Positions 55,742 through 63,600 of a stretch of 64,000 nt of DNA are shown piece by piece (the first letter of the stretch is position 1; each line of letters starts with the position of its first letter). Both the position numbers and the translations under genes were made by a program. This DNA comes from an uncultured bacterium (GTDB lineage Bacteria > Bacillota > Negativicutes > Veillonellales > Veillonellaceae), in NCBI GenBank assembly GCA_905214495.1, contig CAJMLW010000010.1:1-64000 (forward strand), given 5' to 3'. The notes below the pieces were generated by a model, which was not told where the DNA came from, searched no databases, and was given only the letters and a program-made list of their open reading frames with translations.

Positions 55742-57001
55742 TTAGCCTATAACTAATAAGTAAATATTCATCAATGTTACGATAATACCAATGCCCCAAA
55801 GAATAATCCCCGTAAATCGGCGATTCGTATAAGCGCCCATCACACGACGGCTGCTCGTCATATATAATTGCAAGAATATGGTAATCGGCAACTGTAAACT
55901 CAAGAACATTTGCGAAACAAGCAAGGCTTGAAAGGAATCCGTAATAAACAAGATCAATAATAGTGCAGGAATATATGTTAACCCCAATCCTAACCGACTA
56001 TGAAAGTCCTTCATATCATAGGACTCGCCAAACATGCCGGCAAATATGCTCGCCCCAGCCATACCAGCCGTCGCCGATGATGCAAGACCGGCAAATAGCA
56101 AGGCCAACGCAAAGATGGTATCTGCAGCAGGTCCAATTAAAGGTCTTAATAGTTCCTCAGCCTGTTCTAACTCGGTAACCTCAATGCCATGACTAAAAAA
56201 TACGGCCGCTGCTAGTAAAATCATGGCGGAGTTAATCATCCAACCAATGCCCATAGATAATAATGTATCTACGAATTCATATCGCAATTGGCGATGCATA
56301 ATCTCCTTATCTTGTCGATTAAACTGACGACTTTGAATGACCTCGGAGTGCAAAAACAAATTATGAGGCATAACGACGGCCCCTAAAATGCTCAAGATAA
56401 CGAGCATAGATTCGTTAGGTATGCTTGGATTGATCCAGCCAACACCCGCTGCAGCCCAATTGACATCAACCATATTGACCTCCACAAGGTAGGCCAATGC
56501 AATAAGGGATACAAATCCAGCTATAATACATTCTAATTTACTGTATGAATTTGTAATGAGCATAATTGTACATACGATAGCCGTTAATACACTACCGATG
56601 ACAAGAGGGATTCCGAACAGCATCTTTAGTGCGATAGCAGCGCCAATAAATTCAGCCAGCGCCGTGGCTACGGCTGCAATCCCCGCTGTACTTAGCACCG
56701 TACGAGACAGCCATTTCGGTAAAAATTCATAAGCACATTCTGCTAAACATTGCCCCCGCACAATCCCCAAATGGGCCACATTATGCTGCAATAAGATGAG
56801 CATAAGTGTAGATACTGTTACAACCCATAGTAATTCATAACCATAGCTAGCACCGGCTGCTAAGTTAGCAGCCCAGTTGCCAGGATCGATAAATCCAACG
56901 GTTACAATAATACCAGGTCCGATATACTTAAATACTTCACTAACATGTTGTTTGCCATTCTGATGAACAGTAAACAACTTATTTTTTATAAAATTAATCA
57001 T
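55742..57001 (-). CDS. mntH: Nramp family Mn2+/Fe2+ transporter
   Basis: 419 residues with eleven helices. The metal-binding DPGN of helix 1 (VGFIDPGNWAAN) and the AVVMPHNLFLHSE motif of helix 6 are both intact, so it is a bona fide proton-coupled manganese/iron importer. It lies downstream of the SLH-like exported protein with 18 bases between, suggesting a shared transcript. No Fur or MntR site was recognised. Confidence 0.92.
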   Translation of the reverse strand: MINFIKNKLFTVHQNGKQHVSEVFKYIGPGIIVTVGFIDPGNWAANLAAGASYGYELLWVVTVSTLMLILLQHNVAHLGIVRGQCLAECAYEFLPKWLSRTVLSTAGIAAVATALAEFIGAAIALKMLFGIPLVIGSVLTAIVCTIMLITNSYSKLECIIAGFVSLIALAYLVEVNMVDVNWAAAGVGWINPSIPNESMLVILSILGAVVMPHNLFLHSEVIQSRQFNRQDKEIMHRQLRYEFVDTLLSMGIGWMINSAMILLAAAVFFSHGIEVTELEQAEELLRPLIGPAADTIFALALLFAGLASSATAGMAGASIFAGMFGESYDMKDFHSRLGLGLTYIPALLLILFITDSFQALLVSQMFLSLQLPITIFLQLYMTSSRRVMGAYTNRRFTGIILWGIGIIVTLMNIYLLVIG

Positions 57002-57019
57002 GTTGTTCCCTTATAGGGA

Positions 57020-57637
57020 TTATAGAGTGAACATCATTTCTGTTTGTACACGCGCATCTGCTTTAGATTTTCCATTCTTGGAACCTGTATAGCGAATACG
57101 AACATCACCGTTAGTCTTGACACGAGAGTCATCAATTTTAAATTTCTTCATTTTTTCCTTGATTTGTTCGTCTGTTAAAGCCCGTTCTTTGGTGACTTTT
57201 TTATCTCGTTCAATGCGATAATCCATGATATCGCGCATGTTTTCTTGGTAGATACGCAACGCAAATTGACGATCATTGTCGTTCATTTGTTCCCGTTTTT
57301 CCACGACTTCATCAAGTAACGGCATCAACTCAGTTTTCGTATAACTAGTACTATCATCAAATATAAATCCATGAGTATTCGTAATGGCTCCATGTTTTAC
57401 TAGCGTCTTTAACGCTTTGTATGTCCAATCATTTGGTGTAATAAGGTTAGCGCTACCAGGATGTGCAGCAGATACTACTTTAACATCATCAGTACTCATA
57501 CCATCTACCACAGGACGGGCACTAGGAATTGTAAAATCTTCCGCATGAGCCACACCGAAGGATGCCACTAAACAAAGGGTCCCAATACTAAGGACGCGAC
57601 GAATCATCGACAAATGACGTATATATTGTGTATTCAT
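57020..57637 (-). CDS. Exported SLH-like protein with a truncated porin-type end
   Basis: 205 residues. A signal peptide ends at VAHA-E. Residues 67-115 look like one SLH-type unit (NDWTYKALKTLVKHGAITN ... SYTKTELMPLLDEV), then a helical linker, then NGDVRIRYTGSK. In OmpM porins of Negativicutes the same order (signal, SLH, coiled linker, barrel) is used, but here the protein stops after what would be the first barrel hairpin (DARVQTEMMFTL). It is either a small periplasmic envelope protein or a shortened OmpM paralogue. Confidence 0.65.
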   Translation of the reverse strand: MNTQYIRHLSMIRRVLSIGTLCLVASFGVAHAEDFTIPSARPVVDGMSTDDVKVVSAAHPGSANLITPNDWTYKALKTLVKHGAITNTHGFIFDDSTSYTKTELMPLLDEVVEKREQMNDNDRQFALRIYQENMRDIMDYRIERDKKVTKERALTDEQIKEKMKKFKIDDSRVKTNGDVRIRYTGSKNGKSKADARVQTEMMFTL

Positions 57638-57734
57638 AAAAGTCTCCTTAAATTAAATTTTATACAATTCATTATAAGCAATCAGATATGAATACGTCAA
57701 CTCTATCCCCATTCCTTACACTGTATGGTTAATA

Positions 57735-57766
57735 AAAAAGACCTCACATCAGACGATGTGAGGTCT
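57735..57766 (-). terminator. Terminator of the tRNA-Ser gene
   Basis: Perfect 11-bp stem GACCTCACATC with a 4-base loop, followed by TTTTTT on the minus strand. Confidence 0.9.
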
Positions 57767-57771
57767 CAGCA

Positions 57772-57862
57772 TGGCGGAGGATTAGGGATTCGAACCCTAG
57801 CAACGGTAACCCGCCCTAACGATTTAGCAAACCGTCCTCTTCAGCCTCTTGAGTAATCCTCC
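57772..57862 (-). tRNA. tRNA-Ser (GCU)
   Basis: 91 bases including an encoded CCA. The 7-bp acceptor stem GGAGGAT/ATCCTCC, anticodon loop TTGCTAA (GCU, reading AGC/AGU), a long variable arm as expected for serine, and the T-arm GGTTCGAATCC are all visible. Confidence 0.97.
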
Positions 57863-57912
57863 ATGCTTTACTGGGTAATCATATCATACCCAATAAGGCG
57901 TTGTCAATTGAA

Positions 57913-58347
57913 TTATTTCAACATGGATTCAATGAACCAAATTTGTTTTACATAATATTCAATATGGTCTTCCATCATGTTGGAAAGCAAGAAATTATCT
58001 TCCTCACCAGCAGCTTCACGGATAGCAGCAGCTTGATCCTTCATATATTTAAAGTCGTGAAGTAAAATTTCGATGACTTTATGTTGAGGAACATCTTCTT
58101 GACCTAGCTCACCGATTTTTGCTAATTTAGCATATTCAACAGAGTTTACTAATGGGAATTCACCTTCCATTTTTACATGTTCAGCTACGGCATCAAAGTA
58201 TTCAAAGGCTTCATCATAAATGGATTCTAAGTATTCGTGGATGGATTTGAATTGTGGACCAGTTACATTGAAATGAAGATTGTGTAATTTTACATTCCAT
58301 ACGGAAAGATCTGCTATATATTGATTTACTTGTTGTACGTTTTTCAT
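57913..58347 (-). CDS. dps: Dps family DNA-protection/ferritin-like protein
   Basis: 144 residues forming a four-helix ferritin-like fold. The Dps ferroxidase region reads LHNLHFNVTGPQFKSIHEYLE followed by YDEAFEYFDAVAEHV, keeping the His, Asp/Glu set at the subunit interface. It stores iron using hydrogen peroxide and protects DNA. AAGGAG precedes the ATG. A perfect 20-bp palindrome lies about 100 bases upstream (separate entry). Confidence 0.9.
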   Translation of the reverse strand: MKNVQQVNQYIADLSVWNVKLHNLHFNVTGPQFKSIHEYLESIYDEAFEYFDAVAEHVKMEGEFPLVNSVEYAKLAKIGELGQEDVPQHKVIEILLHDFKYMKDQAAAIREAAGEEDNFLLSNMMEDHIEYYVKQIWFIESMLK

Positions 58348-58444
58348 AATAATACTCCTTTTATTAATTAATTCTCAATTATAGTTTATTCAGAGCCAGA
58401 ATAAACTCAGTTGGCTTCTATGCCATCAATTTATTTATTTAATT

Positions 58445-58464
58445 TGTAATCAATATTGATTACA
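58445..58464. promoter_or_regulatory. Palindrome upstream of dps, possible operator
   Basis: TGTAATCAATATTGATTACA is a perfect 20-bp inverted repeat in the 234-base region upstream of dps. It could bind a Fur/PerR-type or other dimeric repressor. It does not match the PerR consensus exactly. Confidence 0.5.
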
Positions 58465-58533
58465 TTGTTATTCTATCAATAATGATTTTCCTTGTCAATA
58501 GTTAAATCGATTTTTTTCGTTTTTTAATAAAAA

Positions 58534-58571
58534 ACCTCTTATTATTAGACTAAAATCTAACAATAAGAGGT
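58534..58571 (-). terminator. Terminator of cysE
   Basis: 16-base stem ACCTCTTATTRTTAGA with a 6-base loop and one mismatch, then TTTTTTATT on the minus strand; about ten bases past the cysE stop. Confidence 0.85.
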
Positions 58572-58581
58572 CTGTTCCATA

Positions 58582-59193
58582 TTAAATATAGTACTCTATG
58601 TAGTTTTCAGGATATGGGCTATCATTGGAGGCCCCATTTTTATCTTTTCGTCTAGGTTTCCGAACATACATATTTTCTGGATCCGTTTCAAAGATGACCA
58701 TATCTTTCGGAATATCGTGTTTTATAACTAGATTACAACCGATTTTAGTACGAGCACCAATCGTAATATCCCCTAAAATTTTTGTACCTGTACCAATAAG
58801 AACATCATCTTCAATCGTAGGATGGCGTTTCGCCTTCTTAGAGGACATGCCCCCCAATGTTACCTGATGAAACAAAGTTACATTATCCCCTACGATAGCT
58901 GTTTCACCGATGACAACGCCCATGCCATGATCAATAAATAAGCCTCGACCAATGGTAGCGCCTGGATGAATTTCAATGCCCGTTACATGACGAGAATGAA
59001 GTGCTATACGCCGTGCCAATGTAGGCCACCCTGCCTTATAAAGACGATGTGCGAAGAAATGCCAAAACAAGGCTGTTATATGCGGATATGTCCATATAAC
59101 CATCCACACATTAGTGGCCGCCGGATCAGAATCCATGACGCGTTTAATATTATATTGAATTTTGCCCCATAATTCGCGCAAACCTTGCATCAT
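58582..59193 (-). CDS. cysE: Serine O-acetyltransferase
   Basis: 203 residues. Makes O-acetylserine for cysteine synthesis. The left-handed beta-helix hexapeptides include IHPGATIGRGLFIDHGMGVVIGE, with the catalytic histidine in FIDHGMG, and TLGGMSSKKAKRHP. The start is the ATG pair behind GGAG; the frame runs 26 codons further upstream but crosses the leader hairpin. Feedback inhibition by cysteine is usual in this family. Confidence 0.92.
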   Translation of the reverse strand: MMQGLRELWGKIQYNIKRVMDSDPAATNVWMVIWTYPHITALFWHFFAHRLYKAGWPTLARRIALHSRHVTGIEIHPGATIGRGLFIDHGMGVVIGETAIVGDNVTLFHQVTLGGMSSKKAKRHPTIEDDVLIGTGTKILGDITIGARTKIGCNLVIKHDIPKDMVIFETDPENMYVRKPRRKDKNGASNDSPYPENYIEYYI

Positions 59194-59251
59194 AAGTACT
59201 CCATATCTACGTTCATTATACGAACAGTCTCTCTTAGATATCAAAAATATA

Positions 59252-59277
59252 ACGCCCTTGGATACTCCCAAGGGCGT
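59252..59277 (-). promoter_or_regulatory. Leader hairpin before cysE, possible attenuator
   Basis: Perfect 10-bp stem ACGCCCTTGG with a 6-base loop, then TATATTTTTG on the minus strand, 59 bases before the cysE ATG and about 65 bases after the predicted transcription start. It looks like an intrinsic terminator inside the leader. Confidence 0.6.
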
Positions 59278-59339
59278 AAGTCACGGTTTTAACGATCACC
59301 AAACTATACACTGGGTATAATCATTTGTACACTCTATAA

Positions 59340-59378
59340 ATATATTCCTACTCTAACACCTAGGAATATATCTGTCAA
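59340..59378 (-). promoter_or_regulatory. Predicted cysE promoter overlapped by an inverted repeat
   Basis: On the minus strand TTGACA (59373-59378) and TAGAGT (59350-59355) are spaced by 17 bases. The arms ATATATTCCTA and TAGGAATATAT (59340-59350, 59361-59371) form an 11-bp perfect inverted repeat that covers the spacer and the -10, the place where a repressor would block transcription. Confidence 0.65.
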
Positions 59379-59426
59379 GAATTTTGAGCACCTTTAAAGC
59401 CCACAGTTTATAGGAAATAACTGAGT

Positions 59427-60230
59427 TTATCGTATCTTACTAAGTGTGTTTATTACCGAATCCCACGTAATAGGCATCGTCATAATGGCAACGGCAATTC
59501 CAATCCATAAAAGACTACCCACGATAACTACAAGCCTAGAGAGCACAAACTGAAGAGCCCTGCTATTGCCATATACGATGATTTTCTTTCGTTCATGTAA
59601 TACAATATGTCCCCATAAAAAACCAGCTAAGGTATACGTTACAACATGTGGATCTAACACCAAATAAGAAACCACATCTAGCATATGCTCTTTTCTAGAT
59701 ATCACGGGTGAAAGCAATCCATTTACTTCAACGGCCCATAGTTTATACCAGAATAACATTAATATGGCAGGCCACATAGATCGCCACGTCATCCATAAGA
59801 GATAACAATAATTCACCAACGCCCCAGCTACTTGACCATGATGCTGTTGTAAATATCGTTCCATCCAAGAGTTTGAACTATAACCTTGCTCAATTTGCCA
59901 ATAGTGAAATTGTACATTTCGCTCCCCATGCGTAACATCTACAAAGCCTAGTGTTTGTAATAGGACAAGAGCGAATATACCAATAGTGACAAGTTGAAAC
60001 CATTCACTAAACATCCAGCTAGATGGCACCATACGGTCTGTTACAGTAATGTCGATTTGCAATACTAATAGTATCAACGATACGTAAGCACTCCATCGTG
60101 TCCATCGGTTGTATGTATGTAGTGAACTATGATTACCTACGACAAGCGTTGCTGGATGCAATGACAATAATAGGCCAAATACAAAGCAAAATATGAATGT
60201 CGAGATGACCGCTATAAATTCGTAATTCAT
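59427..60230 (-). CDS. Hypothetical multi-pass membrane protein
   Basis: 267 residues with about six hydrophobic segments (e.g. FIAVISTFIFCFVFGLLLSL, WSAYVSLILLVLQIDI, LVTIGIFALVLLQTLGF, VVIVGSLLWIGIAVAIM). Aromatic residues are frequent in the central part. No family recognised. It starts one base after the queF stop, so the two are cotranscribed, but no link in function is evident. Confidence 0.65.
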   Translation of the reverse strand: MNYEFIAVISTFIFCFVFGLLLSLHPATLVVGNHSSLHTYNRWTRWSAYVSLILLVLQIDITVTDRMVPSSWMFSEWFQLVTIGIFALVLLQTLGFVDVTHGERNVQFHYWQIEQGYSSNSWMERYLQQHHGQVAGALVNYCYLLWMTWRSMWPAILMLFWYKLWAVEVNGLLSPVISRKEHMLDVVSYLVLDPHVVTYTLAGFLWGHIVLHERKKIIVYGNSRALQFVLSRLVVIVGSLLWIGIAVAIMTMPITWDSVINTLSKIR

Positions 60231-60231
60231 C

Positions 60232-60729
60232 TTAACGGTACGCTACGCGTTCAGGCTGCATATCGTGGAAATGAAGGCGTTCTTTTGCCGTCTTTTCCCA
60301 CTCTGTACCAGGCTTACCGTAGTTTGCATATGGATCGATGGACAAACCACCACGCGGCGTAAACTTGCCCCATACTTCAATGTATTTAGGATCCATCAAC
60401 TTAATCAAATCCTTCATGATAATATTAATGCAGTCCTCGTGAAAGTCCCCGTGGTTGCGGAAACTAAATAGATATAATTTCAAAGATTTGGACTCTACCA
60501 TTTTCTTATCTGGTACATAAGAAATGTAGATGGTCGCGAAGTCTGGTTGACCTGTCATTGGGCACAAGCTAGTGAACTCAGGACAGTTAAATTTAACGAA
60601 GTAATCATTATCAGGGTGTTTATTATCAAATGTCTCTAACACCTGTGGTGCATAATCGGTAGGGTAATCGGTCTTGTGACCTAACATCGTTACCCCTTGT
60701 AACTCTTTTTCAAATCTGCCGGATGCCAT
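60232..60729 (-). CDS. queF: NADPH-dependent 7-cyano-7-deazaguanine reductase
   Basis: 165 residues, the length of the unimodular QueF of Bacillus. Reduces preQ0 to preQ1 for queuosine in tRNA. The nucleophile is the second cysteine of [18 protein letters not shown] (residue 56 from this start), and [17 protein letters not shown] holds the NADPH and substrate motif. The start is the ATG behind AGAAAGAGG; the frame extends 19 codons upstream. QueC, D and E are not in the window. Confidence 0.95.
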   Translation of the reverse strand: MASGRFEKELQGVTMLGHKTDYPTDYAPQVLETFDNKHPDNDYFVKFNCPEFTSLCPMTGQPDFATIYISYVPDKKMVESKSLKLYLFSFRNHGDFHEDCINIIMKDLIKLMDPKYIEVWGKFTPRGGLSIDPYANYGKPGTEWEKTAKERLHFHDMQPERVAYR

Positions 60730-60840
60730 AAGGAACCTCTTTCTATACATTCTATAATTAAATATATTAAATAATTTATGTAACACTTAATTATAGCATA
60801 TAAAGAACGACCTATAGCACTATATGCTAGCTCAAAGTAT

Positions 60841-61185
60841 CTAGTAATAGGTTAGAACATATAAAAAAGTATATAAGGCTACTAGAAATAACCAAACATA
60901 TACGCCAGCTTTAAAATTAAACTGATATTTTTCTACTTTATCACTTTCAAACTCATCATTCTTAAGCATGAAATACATCCCCACCAAAGAAATTCCCATA
61001 CAAACTATAATCAGAAAAAGTAATACAAATTCCGAGACAGATTCATGAATTAACGCTACTATTACACCCTCAACGGCAATACCTCCGAATGTAGCAATCC
61101 TTGCTAAACTAAGCTTACCTTTATGAGTAATTAACTTATAAACAAAAAACATACTACATATTATTAAAATTAAATCCTTAAGCAT
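60841..61185 (-). CDS. Candidate membrane immunity protein
   Basis: 114 residues with three to four membrane helices and almost no extramembrane loops. Not recognised as a family. Its ATG overlaps the stop of the toxin-like gene as TAATG, the tight coupling seen in toxin-immunity pairs, and a membrane location would suit a membrane-active toxin. Function is inferred from position and shape only. Confidence 0.5.
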   Translation of the reverse strand: MLKDLILIICSMFFVYKLITHKGKLSLARIATFGGIAVEGVIVALIHESVSEFVLLFLIIVCMGISLVGMYFMLKNDEFESDKVEKYQFNFKAGVYVWLFLVALYTFLYVLTYY

Positions 61186-62219
61186 TATTTGTCTGTATCC
61201 TTTTTCAAATTAGATTTAACTCTATCTTTAAAATAGTCTCCTGCTGTCGCACCAACAACCCCTCCGGTAAAGGCCCCTACAGGACCAGCACCACTTCCTA
61301 CAATACCGCCACCTAATCCAGTAGCTACAGGAATTAAATCAGCTCCCCATGCCTTTACTAATTCACGCCCACTGTATACTTGATAGTCCATATATAAGTC
61401 CTTAGCTAAGTAAGCTATTAAAACAGGGCCGCCACTTCTAGCTACAGTACGTGCAAACTTTGAGGCCTTCTCAGTATAATGAACATATCCAACCCAAGGT
61501 TGATTTCCTACCTCTGATAATACATTTTGAGCTACAGACTTTCCTAAATCATCTTTAGTCCAAACAAATTCTGAATTATTAGAATTTTTTAGTATTTCAC
61601 TATGATTAAAAGACAAAAACTTCGGTTTATCAAATAAACTAGCTTTATACTCTTTTGTTCCTCTAATTATAATATGATTTACTTCTCTTCCATCTGAACT
61701 ATAATACTTATATATAAATCCATATGTAGGATTAACAGCACCTATTTTTTCTTTATATTGATGAATATGTTTTCTTATCAAAGAATATAAATTGGGATTA
61801 TTTCTATAAGAGGCATTTTGATAATATTCATTTTCAATTTTATTTATTAATTCTGCTTCCTGTTCTCTATCAACTGATAACCAATATTCTTGGATATCAT
61901 TACGTTCCTTCTGACTTTTAGCCGCCGCCATTTGAGATAAAAACAACTGATTTTGTTCATGTGTCAAATAATTATTTGTTGTAGCAGATAGTGAAATACC
62001 GGTTCCTAACGAAGAGTGCGAAACTGTATTACTTAATATTGCACTAGCAATTTTATATACATCAGAATTATCAACATATTTACCATTAGCGTCTATTGTA
62101 CTATTAGGGTGTTTAGCTATATCAGCATTGATATTCTCCAATTGGGAATTAATACTTCTCATTTGACCATTATAGCTTCTATCAACAATCTGCTTTGCTT
62201 CACTAACAGCAGAAAGCAA
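61185..62219 (-). CDS. CdiA/haemagglutinin-type C-terminal toxin fragment (orphan)
   Basis: 344 residues. The first part (KIASAILSNTVSHSSLGTG and neighbours) resembles the pre-toxin region of large two-partner-secreted CdiA/FhaB proteins. The last 100 end in a glycine-zipper helix (VATGLGGGIVGSGAGPVGAF) like membrane-inserting toxins. There is no signal peptide, and the frame opens with TTG after a stop 15 bases upstream, so the large N-terminal part is missing. The first good ATG is at codon 21. An IS30 element begins about 45 bases upstream, so the gene is probably an orphan or decaying end of a cdiA locus. Confidence 0.55.
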   Translation of the reverse strand: MLSAVSEAKQIVDRSYNGQMRSINSQLENINADIAKHPNSTIDANGKYVDNSDVYKIASAILSNTVSHSSLGTGISLSATTNNYLTHEQNQLFLSQMAAAKSQKERNDIQEYWLSVDREQEAELINKIENEYYQNASYRNNPNLYSLIRKHIHQYKEKIGAVNPTYGFIYKYYSSDGREVNHIIIRGTKEYKASLFDKPKFLSFNHSEILKNSNNSEFVWTKDDLGKSVAQNVLSEVGNQPWVGYVHYTEKASKFARTVARSGGPVLIAYLAKDLYMDYQVYSGRELVKAWGADLIPVATGLGGGIVGSGAGPVGAFTGGVVGATAGDYFKDRVKSNLKKDTDK

Positions 62220-62260
62220 TCTATCTTTTGATTATTTGCCTTCTAATGATTTAAAATGAT
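62220..62260. other. Short remnant between the toxin gene and IS30
   Basis: About 40 AT-rich bases with stop codons in the toxin frame. It may be all that remains of the 5' side of the toxin gene or its replaced flank. Confidence 0.4.
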
Positions 62261-63437
62261 CTTAAATTGCAATATAAAATTGAACAGTACTTAAATCCAC
62301 TATTTTATTAACTTCTTCTAAAAAGGCCTCTTGTGGTGTTTTGTAATGTAATATCTTACGTGGTAAGTTATTACACCAGTGAAGAGTTCGGTGTAGTGTA
62401 TGTTCTAAGATACTTTCTATTCGCTTCCCTTTTGGAATAAAGCGACGAAATAGACCATTATGCCGTTCATTAGAACCTCGTTCCCAAGCCGAATAGGGAT
62501 GCGCAAAATAGATTAATAGCATTTCATCTTCAAGTTCAGATATGTCCGCAAATTCTAATCTATTATCAGCGGTTATTGTCTTACATATTGTGCCTAATTC
62601 AACATTCTTCCTAAAGGTAGTTAACCACGCTTCTAATGTCTCTTTTACATCACAGGCACGTGCTGACGGACAACGTAACGATACATATAGTCTGCTTTTA
62701 CGCTCTAATAACGTCACTAATACGTTATCTGTTTTCTCCTTTGTTCCACGAACAGTATCTAATTCTCAATGACCAAATTCTTTACGAGTTTCAATTGTAG
62801 CATCAAGAAGTTCTATGGATTGCCCCAGTTCGCGCTTATGTTTTCTGACAATGGATTTTCTCATAGAACGACGTACTACCAAAGGCAGATCAATGGCTTT
62901 TACCCCAAGTAAACCTTGATGAAGATAGTTATATAAAGTTTTTGTACAAACTATTTCATTACGTGCAAATATACACTGACGTTTAGCATATCCGACAGCA
63001 GCGTCAAAAGACCAATGTTCTTTAAGTACTTTTTCTTCAACCCAAAGTATGAAGGACTCTATGGAACCAAACTTCATTGTATTAAATGAGCCAAGACGTT
63101 GTTGTTCATATGTTAATTGCCCTGAATCTGCTACATATACAATACAGACTTTACCTTGTCGAATTTGGACAACTGAACCACGTTTTAGTTCTGTATAAAT
63201 AGTGGTTCTAGAGCGTCCTAATACGGTTGCAATAGCGGTAACAGAATCACCTGCGGCGATTCTCTTTTCTACATAAAAGCGTTCTTCAAGTTTTAAGTGT
63301 TTGTTTGTACGTAATGTCGTGTTATGATTAGTATAGTCCATAGTGATTACCTCGGTTAGATTATATTTGGTCACTTAAATCATAACACAAGGTTCACTAT
63401 GGACTTTTTATGTGTTCAATTTCATTCTACAATTAAG
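62261..63437 (-). mobile_element. IS30-family insertion sequence
   Basis: About 1.18 kb. Imperfect inverted ends can be aligned at 62267-62286 and 63413-63432, agreeing at 16 of 20 positions and sharing AAATTGAACA on the inner side. CTTAA sits just outside both. Outer limits and a target duplication could not be fixed. It encodes one transposase, inactivated by a nonsense codon. Confidence 0.8.
62262..63341 (-). pseudogene. IS30-family transposase with an in-frame stop
   Basis: One continuous frame of about 360 codons broken by a single TGA at 62766-62768. The N-terminal helix-turn-helix (VTAIATVLGRSRTTIYTELKRG) is intact. The stop replaces the tryptophan of the H-W-E-x-D motif (EFGH-stop-ELDTVRG), the first acidic residue of the DDE site. 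The second half has TADNRLEFADISELE and NERHNGLFRRFIPKGK. The start is the ATG behind GAGG; the frame extends 11 codons further. Confidence 0.9.
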
Positions 63438-63600
63438 CATAAATATATTTTTAAATCAAACCTAGGTATAAAATCGATAAATTTACTCCTTCTCCTTTAT
63501 TAGTTTTATAAAATTAAAATTCATAATATAATATTCATATATCCATGCTATAGTACCAATTATGATTTATCGTGACGTTTTATACACAATGGAGGTTACC

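Noticed and set aside
59194..59271. N-terminal extension of CysE
   Set aside because: It runs through the leader hairpin and lies before the GGAG site; family proteins begin near the chosen ATG.
62766..62768. TGA read as selenocysteine or tryptophan in the transposase
   Set aside because: No other gene in the window needs TGA decoded, and several genes here (cdaA, the CobW gene, yaaA) end in TGA as a normal stop.
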